Assembly (NCBI GenBank): GCA_022376515.1
Contig: WTXI01000077.1
Span: 1-64,000 of the forward strand
Direction of reading: 5' to 3'
Source: Lactifluus volemus
Lineage: Eukaryota > Basidiomycota > Agaricomycetes > Russulales > Russulaceae
Length of the DNA stretch: 64,000 nt
Below are positions 41,301-54,579 of the stretch, piece by piece; position 1 is the stretch's first letter; every line of letters begins with the position of its first letter. Position numbers and translations under genes: made by a program. The notes beneath the pieces are model-generated. The model saw only the letters and a program-made list of their open reading frames with translations. It was not told where the DNA came from and ran no database searches.

Positions 41301-44300
41301 AGGGCCCAATCCTAAGTATATTGTATTACGCCATAGCGCTTTCATTTTTTCTGGTAGGATAGCGCACATTAGACGCTTGAGACTAGAACCAACGACATGG
41401 ACGGACTGCACCTGTGAAGGCGGTGTTCGTGTGGTCGTGAAGATTGTGATATCTCAGGCTCCAGTGCACTTCTTGTCAGTTCCTTGCATGTGGCCTAACG
41501 CCCAAAGGCGGATGGAACACCACCCCTGTGGCGTTGGCCCACCCAAAGATCGATTCTACCCTGGGAGTCCCTTTATTTAGCAACTGCTCCAAGTGAGGCA
41601 TTCTACAATTTGAGGAGCGCCAACTACAAGTCCCGAAAGAGCTGTACGCAAGCCAGGCACAACGATCTGTCACGGCGTCTGTACGGCACGTTGGCCTGGA
41701 ACGGCGTGTTTTAATGTGGAATGGGTTGGGATATGCGCAGGTCTAACTGTAGCGATTTAAACCAGCTTTCAATTACGCCCTGAGTTACTAAGCTTTTCTA
41801 TCAGAATCAGGCGGTGATTGGCGCCAACGATTTATTCGTCCCCGCAAGTGCAAATACAAGTCTCGCCTAAGGTTAGGCGTTTTATGGGCGCTTGCCTTTC
41901 CAGCGTGCAGTGGAGCAAGTAGTAACACCACTTCGACTACGTAGAACGTAGATTAGGCAAAACGGTGTTACGTCGGTTGCACGTGATTGAAGACGACTAA
42001 ATCCCATGATGCTCCAGAAACTGCCCTGACGCCAAGCAAAGAAGTCCTTTCGTTACTCGTCACTCCCAAGCCGGGAGTCCTGACGTAAGCCGAAACGCCT
42101 TCGCAACACGCGATAGGCCTTCGATAGCGCAGGTGCGTCTGGTGACAACACATCTCTCCGAGTCCGGGTCAAGAGAGATCCGGTGACTGTTGTGTTTCAT
42201 TTCCCTCTGCCCTGTATTACCCTTTGTCCTGTTGCTGCATACCACGTTGTAGAGGTGTACCCCTGTGTGTACTCGAGTGATGCAGGTACCTCCCCGCTTC
42301 CCACCCCCTACCCCGCATTCTCAGTCTGCTGGCCGTCCCAACGGATCCCATTTCCCGCAGTGCAACGACAGGCCAGCACATCCACCACTTCGTTTTTGCT
42401 TCACTCCGTCGAAACGCTCCTTCGATCAACAAACGCACTACCTTCGCAACTTCCTTCTCCTTTTCACCTTTGCACAACGGTTTTGTCCCATCCGGTATTT
42501 GAACGGACGTGGGGATCTACGCCAACAACCGGAAGCAGAGCCAAACCGGTGCTACGGCTCACAGCGCAACTTGCCATCGTACGTGTCCTGTTGTTTCGCC
42601 CCTTCTCATGGTTCTGTGGTGCCATGATTCCCTACCAACACTTCGTTTTGATGAGCTTGACACCTGCTGTGGCTGCCTCCTCTCCTCCACACATATTACT
42701 ATTTTCCCTCGAAGGGTATGTAGATAGGCTCAGATAGCGGCCGGAACTTGAGCCACCAACCTTACAGCCTCTGAGCAGGTGTGTGGCCATCCCACTTTGA
42801 GTCCTCTCTTATCTTTGCCGTTGGCTCGCACGGCAGTCGGATGGAAGGGAACAGGGCTGTTTCCGGGCGAAGGCCAATAGGGAGGAAAAATCGAAGGAAC
42901 GCTCCGCGGTTCGCCGTTTGTAGGTTTCTTGTTAACTTGCAGAGATCTGCCCATCACATTCCAGGAAATGAAACTATGAGGGGAAGGCATGCACCCTATT
43001 TTACCTTGCCTGCGGGATTACTTCTAGCTTTTTATTTGCGATACTCTCCGTTTCATCAGCTGCTAACTTGGTAGAAACGACGACGACGTGTCGACGATTC
43101 TTCGTGTGCAGCGGCGCGAACTCAGCCGAGGGTAAATAGGCAGACTACTGGCAGCCATCTCGGCTGCAGCCTCAGGTCGAATTCTATGGGACAGTTGCTC
43201 AGGGATCAGTGTCGTGTCTGTATGATTATGTATCCCTGCCCGTGGTTCGATCCCACGCAACCTAAACGGGTATTGGGGTCACGCATGCCGCAGACATGCG
43301 GAGGCTTGCGTACTGCAACTCCGCCTCGGTCTTGGGAGGTAATGTCACAGCGGATGGGCACAACATACATTCTAATACAATCCACGGCCATTGGAACTAC
43401 TTCGTGTCGGACGTCGGACTCAGTTGAAGCTCTGCGAACTATCGCAGCGCGGTGGCATGCATGATCGCTGGCTTCCCAAATGCGACATGGGGGGCGTTCG
43501 CCCACGGTAATGATAACTTGACAGCTCTTTTGGATGCCCAATGGATCGTGTACAGTACGTGGCAAAATCGCCCCTGTCGGCGGCGGCCGCCCGAACTGGA
43601 CGCCAGGGGCCCGGGCATCAGCGCCACTGGCAGTGGCAAAGATGTGGACTTGCACGCACATGATGGGCGTGGGTGTGGGGCGTGATACGAGAAGGGAGAC
43701 TGTCCTCCTCTCGAGTTCACACTGACATCACGGTTGCAGGCCTTCGTTCGTTCGTTCGTTCGTTCAACGCGAAGTCCTGTGCATAGATGATGCGGCTATT
43801 TTGCCGTTGCCACGCCAGTTCCTGGTTCCACTCAGATGTCTCCTATATTATCTCGTAGGGAAGAGGACAAGTCTATTTCCTTTTCTCTCACGACTTTTGC
43901 AAGTTCACGCTCAAGCTCCGGTGCTTTCATTCATTTCCTTCCAAGCTTGACTCTCCAAACTCTTTTGAACAGAACTCACGACGCACGTTTGCTCATTTTA
44001 CGCCCTTGATGCACACTGACCATGAGCAGGTAGGCAGGTCAATATAGGCCAAAGTTTGATGAGGCTGAGGCCAGTGGATACAAGGTAACCGTATGCAGGA
44101 TATGCATGTGTTGCCACACTGTCCTGGAGATAATGAGACACGCCTACCCCGTCCTAGCGTAGCGTAGCCGTCCCACCAAATCCTATCCAACTTTTTTTTC
44201 CGGGAACATGGCGCGGGATATTCGTGCAGCGTGGCTTGCTGTCCGTTCTTTCAGGGGCTCTCTGATTTGGCTTTGGCTGGCAAAACCCGAGGTGATGTGC

Positions 44301-47300
44301 CGGTCATCTCTCGGGCAGTACCGAGGTGAACCACAGATCGCCAGCCAGCTGTGTCCCGTCGGCCAAGTATAGCTGACGCAACGGAGCAAGATGTCGGCTC
44401 CGCGCCTGCAGACCCTTATTACATACTATGTACAACCAGCAGTCCGCCCCCTCCCGACCCATCACCCCTGTTGTGGTTCCTGCCGCGTTCTTTTTATCTC
44501 TGGAAGGAACGATAATAGCACGGAAGGCAAGAAGCTGAGTCGGGGAGCCGAGAACGGCTATGGCCACGAGGCGGAGACAGACTTGCTATTGTTTTGTTGC
44601 GGGGGTGTGCAATCTTTGGTTGCGTGTAGCATAGATGTGCGAACAGTGCGAGTTTACAGTCTACAGGTTTTCCACTTTATCGCTCTCATTAGTATATGAC
44701 TGCGTGGCACAATAGTTGCAAGCCATGATCCTGCCCATCTCAGCGCCGGCCACTCTCCGAGGGCGCAAGGGCTCAACCATGCGGCACTCGCGCTTTGCCC
44801 TTCGCGCCGCGATCGGCAAGTTCCTTTCCTCCTCCTCCTTAATCTTTTTTTTCTAGTTAAAGGTCCCCACCCCTTTGGGCGATCGGAGTGCATGGCGCAC
44901 CTGCGACATTTGCGCAAGGAACAACCCCGATCCCAGTCAAGATAAAAACACAATTTTCCCGAGGAGGGAGGAAAGGCAGTAAGGAGAACTTGAGGGGGGC
45001 AAGAGAGAGAGAGGGATTTTTCGGAACAAACACCCAATAGAACGTGCCAGCCGAAAAAAAGGCAAAACTATCTAAACCTAACCGCGGCAAAGCGCGCGCG
45101 ACACGCCACGAAAGCGATCGCGCGCACGTTTGGGTGCAAAACTTGTGTCCCAATGAGACAAGGCGTATAGCTCCGAGTCGTTACCCAGATCGGCTTATCG
45201 ATGGCCTTCCGTTTCGAGTGTCCTATGTTTATCGATGGGCCCCAGGCACAAAAAACACACGTCCTGTCTCAATTTGGGTCTTTTGGGAAGGGGAAAAAAA
45301 TCACACACACAGGCAGCATACAATAAACAGCGCAAAGACTGTACTCGGAAGAGGGGGCCATACATTAGGAAATTTCAAAAATGGCAATTTGCCTGTCCCC
45401 CCTGCCTTTGTTTGACCTTCCTGACATCCGCAGTTCCAAAATTCTGAATCTTCTGTGCTTTTCTTGCTTCTAGGGAGAAGCAGAGGAATGATGGATCCAT
45501 GGCAATCCCCCTTGGTTCTTACGAGTGAGAGGTTGGGGCTTATTGCCTGCCTGATTTGGAGGGCTGAAAAAGAATGTGATATCGTGTGACTGTGTGACCT
45601 GGTTGCCTAATTTGTTATCTGTCATCTCAACCACCATCACCCCATCCGACCAACCCCTCGGACCGACATTGTCAAAGTCTGAGTAGCCAGGGACGACCCA
45701 AATAATTTCCAAAAGTTGTTGTGTCGGTATAGAGGTTCTATATACGTTTATCTGTTCGTTTTTCGTTGTCCTCTTTCCCCTCGATCAACCGAACGGCTCC
45801 GTTTGGTTTGCCTCGACGTGGAACTTTCTCTCTACCTCCATCTCACATTGATGATCTGCAATTCTAGTTGTTATTTGGTGACGAATAAATGACCCACAAC
45901 AACAAAACATACGCTTTACAAAGGTGACGCCAATGGCACTCCAGCCTTGCTTCACCTCCGTCTGCCAGTCACTTTTTTTCCTGGCTCATCCCCCACCGTC
46001 AATTGGCGCCTGTTCGCCAATGTGACGTGAGGGGCCATCCCTGTGCCTCTGGGCTTAGGGTGGTGGTGATCATGACCCCGTGCCTTACGTTACTGTGGCT
46101 TGGGGACTCTCATCCCCCTCGCAGGCTTCGGAGTGGCAGCACGCTTCGTGAGCGTAGCGCGGAATTATCCCCGCTCTGCCTTGCTCTGAGATATCACCGA
46201 CAGCGTCAATGACAGGCGGTGGCTTTGGCGTGTTGTGGGTCACGCGATGTTCATCCAGTACGGCCACGCACCTGTCGCGTGTTTAAAGGGTATCATAGCG
46301 CCAATGTATTATAAAATTGGATGTCAAAAGCTCCCAATTACATCACCAATATATACTTTTTTTGCTACCTCAATGCTGGCCATGGACCTGATTCGTTTGA
46401 GGCGTCTTTGCCAGTAACTGATCACGTCCAGTAAAGATACCAGGTAAAAAATTAAAAAGTAATCAAAGTGCCGAAGTATCTGTGCAACCCATCCTGATCG
46501 CCGACTCGGACCCGACCATCGGGTAAGGGTAACTGGGGGGTAGGGTACGAGTCGGGGCTCCAGACACCCGCGGTAGGTGGTAGGGTCAAGGGTTAGACGA
46601 AAGGAGGGGGAGGAAGTAGATGAAATGAACGTGTGAGATCAGAATCGTGGCAAGCCTTCTGGATCAGAAGTGAGCGGCTAAGCGAGATGGGTTACCTCTC
46701 CTTGCACATGGGCACGGGCAGCTGTGATGCGTGTACGCCGAGGGGAAAAGAAGTTTGGCGCTGCAGGGACGATGAGGCGAGAATGAGGGTGAGAAAAGGA
46801 GTGCTGACGTAGAAAGAAGCGATAACGAGAGGGGAGGAAGAAGGGAGAGAATTTGATATGATATGATATGTTGTGCTAAGATGTCCGTGTTGTAACTTAT
46901 GTTACTGGGACTAATCGTTATACAAAACGCAACTGCAGGCCTGGGTAAAAAAACGAGCAGTACTGTCTCCGCGGAAAGAAGCCCGGGGAGGTGGACAGTA
47001 ATATGAAATGTGGATGATCTTCATGGCCATTTGAGAGAAGGAAATGACGAGCCAGAGGAATATCGTTGAAATAAATAGATTCCACATTTGGGAAGAGCGA
47101 CTCGACCGCCACAGGGCACGTTCACGGTCCAGAGAGAAACGACAACTTCTACCTGGAAATGTAAAAACTGAGTTTTAAAAAATGAAAAGAAAAAAAGAAC
47201 GCAAGGCGGTCTGAGATCGAGTTGATTCTTGTTGGAGGAGTGAATACTTGTTATACTCGCGAGCACAAAGGGACATTCCCTCCGCCTCTCTTCCCCACCT

Positions 47301-47395
47301 CGTTCCGCCCTTTCCCTCTCATAGGCCTCCAATCTCCTTTAAATGCCGTCCATATTAAATCTCAAGTTTAAAGTGCGTTCCCCCGAGCCCTCCTC
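41301..47395. other. Six-kb gene desert
   Basis: No frame here shows a domain or a convincing multi-exon model. Short readable stretches occur (for example around 43300-43420 and 43450-43550, plus strand), but they break quickly and may be relics. Simple repeats are TTCG x5 at 43743-43765 and a GA-run near 45004-45013. The last few hundred bases before 47396 are the promoter side of the GATA gene. Confidence 0.4.
43743..43765. repeat. TTCG tetranucleotide microsatellite
   Basis: Five to six perfect TTCG units in a row. Confidence 0.85.
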
Positions 47396-50338
47396 ATGCC
47401 CGACGTTCATTCCCTCTTCCCCTTAATGCCTCATCCTTTCCAGGGCAACAAATCCTTCATCGCCTTTTCTAATCTCGGTGACGCAGATACTCTCACAAAG
47501 ACTTGGAAGGTTCGTATTGACGACCCTCTTTCATTGCCACTCATCAATTCGCCGTCTTCACCCCTCCCTTAGGTTTGCACCAAAGTGGCTAGCTTCCTAG
47601 AGCAAGGCCAGCGTCTTGAGAACCTCAGCTGGCGTCTATGGCACCTTCAGAATCTCATGGTCGACGTTGATAGTGCCAAGTCAAAACGAGACTTTAAGAG
47701 AATGAGCAAGTTTATGGGGGACAAGTTGGACAAAGAGAAAGGCCGGTCCGTTCATTCCGCTCCGTCACTATGCGTAGACCCCCTTGGCCCTGACACAACT
47801 TGCATGCATCCCACCCGGTTTCCAGGAGTATCGAGGAACTAGAGGCACCTGATTACAAATGGAATCACTCGACAGATGTCATCAGACAGCGCGCCGTAGA
47901 GAAAGAACGTTCCAGAGAGGCGAACCTCGAAGCTCCTCCTGGCACCATCAAGCGCATGCAATTCACGTTTTCGGTCGACCAGCCCACTCAGCCTGCTTCC
48001 GCTACCCACGTACAGAAACCAGACCTCAAGCCCTCAGCTGAGTTCAAGGACAACGTCACTCGCCGAAGTCGCCCCATAACCCGGTCCACAGCCACCCAAG
48101 AAGACACCCACCTCGATTCGGCATCCATCCCTCTCCCTTCTGATTCAAATGACGACACGGACACCCTCAACCACTGCAGTCACCGGGATGCAGACACCGC
48201 ATCAACAACACCAGATGCCGATCCCCAGGACAGCTTGCTTCGATTCCCGTCGATCTTCTCTAACGACTTTGGTGGTCCCTCTGCTATTTTATATCCCGCA
48301 CCCACCGTCACGAACCCCATCAACTACGGAGAAGGCGTTCGTCCCACCGCCTCTACCACCGACTCTTTTGATATTGTCCGCCCGACAATTGAACTCCCCC
48401 TCGATGAGCTGCTCACCGAGTCCAGTGACTGCTCCGAGGCGTGGTCTGTACCCGCCTTCAGCTCCACCTCCTCCAACGCTTCCCAGTCTCACGTGCGCCA
48501 GCTGGATCTGGTCACGCAACCAGATATCGATATGGAGAACGAAGCATTTGAACACCATCATCCTGCCTTTTCTCAAGCACACTTTGCCCGACGCGCCTCG
48601 CAGCAAGAACAGACTGTCTCTCCCGCAAAGCTCGGCCACACCACTGATATGCCTATCAGACTTGGCTCATCCCGGCCTTCTCTCAGCCTTCGCACTCAGG
48701 GTGCCACAACACGATCTTCTGGTCCCAGTGCGACTGTAGCCAATCCCCCGACGACGCTCCCGCCAACGGGATCGAGCGGTAGCAACGCACCTGGAGGCGT
48801 CAAGGCCGAATGCTCGAATTGCGGTGCCACACACACCCCTCTCTGGCGTCGTGGGTTGAATGACGAGCTCAACTGTAATGCGTGTGGGCTTTACTGCAAG
48901 CTGGTACGCGCTACTACCACACCACACCTTGCGTTTGCCGGTTTTGCTGAGTGCACGTGACCTAGCATAAGCGTCCCCGCCCGAAGAGCATGCGGAATAA
49001 CCACGGCGAGGGTCGAGCTCAGGCAGCACCTCGGCAAGAATCCTCGGAAATTATTGGTGTGCTCATTATAAATAACTCTCTTGGCATGAGTTAATTGATC
49101 GCGAAGCGCAATGCTATAATTGTCACACAACGGCGACACCGCTTTGGCGAAAAGACGACGAAGGCAAGACGGTTTGTAATGCGTGAGTGTTCCCGAAAAA
49201 CCATCTAAATCTGGCTGTTTCTCATCATACGTGTCTTCCCCTTTTTCGTCGACGCGCAGTTGCGGACTTTAGTAAGTCTCACAATGCTACCCCCATTTCA
49301 CCTTCTCGAGCTGATCCGCGAAATGTTCCAAGTTTCAAATTGCATGGTTCCGCCCGTCCAATCTCGATGAAATCCGATGTAATTCGCAAGCGTTCCCGGC
49401 ATGACGCCCGTCGTGGTAGCGGCAGTGGCATGGGAAGCGGCACCCTCTCAGAGACCACCCCATCAGCAAGTCCCGGCGCATCTCGTCGTCCATCTCCCAA
49501 TGTCGATGCGGATGATGGCTTTTCACCCACACTGGTTGCCGACTCTAACGCAAGTGCGTTTGACGACCTCGATGTTGATTCTACTTCCGGCAATGACGGT
49601 AGTGGAGGCCGATTTGGGTATATGCCACCGACGCAGAGTGAACTAATCGGCGCTCTTGGTGGGACCGGTGCATGCAATTACCCATCACTCAACTTGTGCA
49701 AATTCCCGGGGCCATATCATCCCGATCTGCTGTCGCATCTGTACTCTACGGACTACGCCGGAGACACCTCCGAGGGCGAAGGCGGAGTTGAGATGCGGTG
49801 TGCTAAACGTAGGCGGATGAGCAACGATTCCGCAACGGAACCACCGAGTTCAGCGGTTTCGTATTATTCGTTTGGCGGCGACAACAGTGGCTTCTCGACT
49901 AGCAGCAGCGCGACGTCTTGTTCGAGCTCTGCACGGAGCTCGATGGACTTTTCCTTTTCTGGTTCCTGCAGCAGTCCACCATCGAATGGCAACAACGATT
50001 GTTGTAACAGCCCCGCCAGCGGCGGGAACAGCAACAGCTGTAATCCTACTACGCACAATAACGGCTCTGCTGCTGGATTCTACAGCTCGTATTGGCACCC
50101 TCCGATGCTTCCCCAGCCGCACGGATCACCCTTTATTCACCCTCCCATGCTCCCACCATCGTCCACGGCTGACAGTGACGCGCAGATGGACTTTTTGCAT
50201 AGTTCAACTCATATGAACGAGAGCGATCATTTTCTCAATTCGTATATCCATCCACCAATGTTGCTTCCAGAGCCCCATCCGCCTATGTTCCCGAGCGACT
50301 GGACAAGTTACCCTACGGACGGCGCGAGCGGGTTCTAG
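47396..50338 (+). CDS. GATA-type transcription factor with DUF1752-like motif and two zinc fingers (849 aa, seven exons)
   Basis: Exons are 47396-47509, 47573-47745, 47826-48903, 48966-49056, 49107-49182, 49260-49271 and 49333-50338. Near the N-terminus a DUF1752-like motif (ASFLEQGQRLENLSWRLWHL) recalls AreA/Nit2-type nitrogen regulators. Finger 1 (about residues 423-448) reads CSNCGATHTPLWRRG...CNACGLYCKL. Finger 2 (about 488-513) reads CYNCHTTATPLWRKD...CNACGLYFKLHG, followed by the basic stretch MKSDVIRKRSR. Two fingers also recall the iron repressors Sre/Fep1, but the Cys-rich linker of those proteins is not seen, so a nitrogen-type role fits better. Exon 6 is only 12 nt and supplies Cys-Gly-Leu of finger 2. 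The C-terminal third is Ser/Asn/Pro-rich with HPPMLP repeats. An alternative start at 47343 with a spliced leader is possible. It should act in the nucleus at GATA motifs. Confidence 0.85.
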
Positions 50339-53300
50339 ACGTGTCTGGATTCTCACCGGATGTCACTCTTCCGCTCTTCGTCTGATCGTTTGCTTGTCTT
50401 CACCTTTCATTTTGCCTTTTCTCTCTCCAACTCATGGGTCCTATCGGCTTTCCGCTCACAGCAATCGTTCGCATACCAGTTCGTTGTATAGAACTTTTTA
50501 CGTTTTTTTGGTTTTCCTTACGCCATCACGATCAAGGGTTCCACGGTCACGGTCACGATCACGATCTCATCCTTCCACATCTCTGCCAAAAAAAAATTCG
50601 CTTTTGCTTGCTCCCAGCCCTGTGACACATTGATTACATCCCCAAGCCTCGAAATATACACCCTTTCTTTTTGGACGTACCCTCATCCTTGTGTTATTCC
50701 TCTCGTTATTCTTTCCCTTCTTTATCTCACTTTTATATCGATATCACATACAACCGGGGCTGACGGTGGCAGTAGTTTCACGAATGTTGAGGGGTTTTTG
50801 TACGAGGGAAGTAGTACCAGTTTGTAATGTAGTAGTATCAAAGTTACTGTACACCAAGAAAGAAGGATGGATGTCATATTAAACCATGCGCGAAGGGGCT
50901 TCAAAAAGTCCCATCAAATCCATGAAGTTGCATATGGTTTCTTCATCGATGAGGTTCAGGTACAGTGATTATTGTGCTGCTTTCGGTTTTTGCCGCCAGC
51001 CGAAAGGTAAAGTGGCAGGCATCACAATCGTCATCATGAGGTTCCGGTCAACTGTCAAACGGCAATACAGTTTAGATCGTGTATGACGAAACCGTCGGAG
51101 GTTTTTCATAATTTACATGTACTTGTCGTGTTCATCTCCGGGCACTGGCACAAACGAATCTTTGTCCATAAATAAAGTAACGGCAAACTCGGCGCACAAA
51201 TAAAACGTACCCACGTCACGTAAAAATTTGCCCTCTCAGGTGATTTCAAGTTTTTGTATTTTGGGGGTGACTCCGAGGCGGCCCCCACTGTTGTTCCCTT
51301 CCGATTGGTGGACGTTCCATGCGACTTTTTCGTTAAGTAAAACAAGTGAAATAAATACGTCATAAGTGCAACGTGCGTGCAAAGGTGAGAGAACCACGCC
51401 TTTTGGCTCAGTACGGCGTCGAACAAGGAAAAGGGTGAGAGTGATGCAATGACCATTGACACTGAGGTCTTTCAACTTTCTGCGCTGTTCCGAACGCCGA
51501 CGCGGAATCACGACAGTAGCCTAGGACTTCTAGTAGCGCCCGCGCGAGACGAATCGTCACACGCCAACTCGCCCGGTTGAGATTGCATGTCACTTAACTT
51601 GGGCGGAGCTGATCGGGTCGTGCCAACTAGAGACGCCCATCTCGCTCCCAGATTGTGGGGCCTAGGCTACTTGTGTTTGTTCTTTGTTTCTGTACCACTA
51701 TGGTTCAATTGAAATCCTCTCCGCCAGTTCACCGAATGAATCGTCAATCTCGGAACTTCTCGAAACAAAACGAAGGGTAGTAGTAGTGGATTCATGCTTC
51801 TATATACTCACATTTCTAGGTCACCCAAGTGACGTCGTTGCGCCGGATTTCCACGAGATGGCCAAACGCGGTGGATTGTACCCAGGTGCAAAGCCTATGA
51901 ATTACGTACAATTTGGCGTAGTCGAACGGAGATTACTACGACCGGCCCGACGCGTGCGCTGTACGGACGGCATACGTTGTAGAGCTCCAAGAAGTTCTGA
52001 TGCCAGTGGGAGAAGGTATTATGTGATAACTCTACGAACGAGTCCAGAAATATGTGTCAAGGGATGCGAATCTATCTTGACAGAACGTAAACAAGATATG
52101 GTGGTACTTGTCACGGTGCTGCAGCCGTCGCTTCATGAGCTTCGCAATACAATGGAGTCGTGGGCCAGCCAAGTTGCTACTACTAGTAAGTTGCTACCCT
52201 CTGCAGTAAATGAATGGAGGTTGTTCGACTGCCAGTGGCTTGAGAACCCACCGCTGCTGCCAAACATCATCACCCCCAGCCGATCGCAGCTGCTGCCGAG
52301 TGTTCACAAGAACAAGAAATCAGATATTTGAACTCCAAAAAAGAAACAAGCCGGGTTTCCCTTTTTTGCCTGATCTCGCCCATAAGTATGGCCGAGCGGG
52401 TAAGCTCAATAAGCCCAAGTCTAGTACTGGTTGACAGCGCGAATTTTGCCGCGTTCTCTTCACCTTTCTAAGCATTCAAATTGTTAGTGTTTGTAAGACG
52501 GCGGCGGTTCCAGACGAGGAATGTAACAGCGTAGGTTCTGGGCCCAGGGTAAGACGCATATCTTCATTTCGCATAACCGTGAAGCGTCCGGAGAAGGGTA
52601 TACCGGGCCCATAATAGTGGAGTGTACCATACTTCCTTCAACAATCGCTGAATCTGCGCCGTAAGAGTCATGATCATATAGGGCGCAGCGACTGCCAGTG
52701 TGGGAATCTAGGCACACGAAGAAACGTCATGTCGGTCGGTGTAGCTGCTTATCGTAGCCTCCTGCCATTATGGTCTGTCTTCTAGCCTCTCGACCCTGGT
52801 ACAGAAAGATGGCGCCCATAGCATAGCGGATTTACGCCTAGTCAGCTGAGCTTCCAGATCGTGCTTGTCGTTCTCTGTACAGGGCCTAGATGTTCGAAGA
52901 GCTGGCCCAGAAGTGCCCTGAAGGGACCCTCCACGATCAAGTTGACGTTTGTTTCTTTTCGAAGAGGGCGTTGTCGATCAAGGGCCTAAAGATGAAGGCG
53001 CAATACTGTGCCCCTAAAGGTAATGCGCATGGATCCGTGTTGCATTATGTATTTGTGACGACCTGCGACTGTCCCACCGCGAAGCCCGAGAAGCAAGTCT
53101 TTACGTATGTCCTACCAAGAGTGCCGCCCTAGTGCCGCAGCCATCGTCAGAGAGTGGGCCCTTTCTCTTTCCCTAAAATTATCACTGCGGAATGCAGCAC
53201 GATAAATCACAAGACTTTGAGTTGTTGCAACCTGGGGAAAGCGTCTTGGAAAGATACAAGGAAGAAAGAAGAATCACGAGTGACAAGGTATGAGGAGACG

Positions 53301-53399
53301 AGCGACAGGAATCAATTACTAATACAGTACGGTACGCGCGGTCTTTCGTCTCCATCTTTCCAAGGTCTTTCCTCCCTGCCTCGACTCTGCTTTGACTCA
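50339..53399. other. Intergenic; one weak plus-strand open frame at 51684-52331
   Basis: The 215-codon frame at 51684-52331 lacks a recognisable domain, and part of its DNA (about 51750-51860) is repeated at 55350-55435, which is non-coding there. I therefore do not call it a gene. The rest shows no coding signal. GGTCACGATCACG-type short repeats occur at 50538-50565. Confidence 0.4.
51750..51860. repeat. Dispersed repeat R3, copy 1
   Basis: It shares blocks with 55350-55435 in the same orientation: GAACTTCTCGAA, ACGAAGGGTA and AAGTGACGTCGTTGCG. Copy 1 has additional bases between the blocks. Confidence 0.6.
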
Positions 53400-54519
53400 A
53401 TGTCCCACTTCAACCGAAACGTAAGGGTATTTGACGGCCGCACAAGATCCGAAATCGCAGGTGATTTGTATCCATATCGTTTTGTGAGACGAATTAACAT
53501 CGCCCCTGCACGTAGGTTGCTGGCAGTTTGGTCGGATTACCATCGCGACATTTTACCAATGGATTCATGCATGCATTCTTGGACCCGATTCGATGAGGTT
53601 ATTTCGATGCGAAAGTGAACAGAACTTGAATCAACAAGGTGCACCACTTAATCCAAATAGTCTGGATATGTTAGAAATCGGCACCTATGTTCTTCTTAGC
53701 GAGGGTGAGAACTAATCCATTGTCCTTTTGCAGCTTCTAACTTTTTTTTCTCAGGTGGTGAATTTATCTCTGTGGGTTTTGCTCTAGATCTCCCACTCCG
53801 GCGGGAGTACTCGTTCAATTCTCAGTCGACGAATTTCGCGACACGCATCAGAGATCGCGACCGTCGGTGTTGCATTACAGGGAGAGAGGTTTTTGGTAAC
53901 AATTTCACCGGCTTTGAAGCTGCTCATATTTTTCCTTTGGGCCAGAGTGACGAGGTAGGTCGTATCCCCAGAAGCGTTTACACCCCTCCCATAAAATCGC
54001 AGTGGAACCGAAGGGATATGCAACGTTTCATAACGGACCCCTTTGTTCCCGCAAATGACAAGATGAACTCAACTCAGCAAGGGTTTCTTTGTCTTTCCAC
54101 AGAGCACAAATTATTCGATGATTATCAAATCGGTGTCAATCCCGATGTGTGCTTCGCATATCAGCAGAGTCTACTTATTCATTGATTTCTTCGTCCAGGA
54201 TGAATATCGAATCACTGACTTCGGTGCTAGCAATCCTAATGTCACGCCGGACGGACGACAATTTTATGTTGCTGACGTCGAAGAACATTTCCGTCCCTCC
54301 GATGACTTACTGCGTGATCACTATCGTCAATGCGTACTCGCTTGCATGAAAGCTGCAGCTGGGCCTGCGAATTTGAGACGGTTCGATCCAGACATCAATC
54401 TCGGTGCGGGTGGCTTTAACCTCGAGGAAGGAAGTTGGTGGTCATGTCCCGAGGGAAAACAGCAAATGGGAGTAGAGTTAGCTGCTCGCCTCCATCGCAC
54501 CTTAGTTTCTCGTGGTTAG
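53400..54519 (+). CDS. HNH-nuclease-domain protein (304 aa, five exons)
   Basis: Exons are 53400-53460, 53516-53704, 53755-53954, 54003-54146 and 54199-54519, with four introns of 48-55 nt that keep frame. The family marks are CCITGREVFG (about residue 121), FEAAHIFPLG (about 137, the metal-binding Asp/His part of the bba-metal motif) and a late block NSTQQGFLCLSTEHKLFDDYQIGVNP, which is typical of the HNH proteins that are numerous in Agaricomycetes. Such domains cleave or bind DNA; the biological role of this fungal family is unknown. The N-terminal 100 residues (MLEIGTYVLLSEGGEFISVGF) form the usual companion domain. The gene is intact and sits between two copies of repeat R3. Confidence 0.82.
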
Positions 54520-54579
54520 GACGATCAAACACTGTAAGTTGTAACACCCCGCACGTCCTTTGTGATGATGATGTTCTAG

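Noticed and set aside
42183..42737. 184-codon plus-strand open frame
   Set aside because: Composition is low-complexity S/P/H, an overlapping frame is equally open, and no domain or splice logic is seen.
43241..43257. T-arm/B-box-like hairpin (CGTGGTTCGATCCCACG)
   Set aside because: The stem-loop is perfect for a tRNA T-arm, but no matching acceptor, D-arm and anticodon arm could be built around it; at most a tRNA relic.
43280..43560. Short plus-strand protein-like stretches (for example CNSASVLGGNVTADG, ACMIAGFPNATWGAF)
   Set aside because: They look like pieces of a secreted protein, but are too short and broken to assign a family.
51684..52331. 215-codon plus-strand open frame
   Set aside because: Part of it is a dispersed repeat (R3) that is non-coding at its other copy; no domain found.
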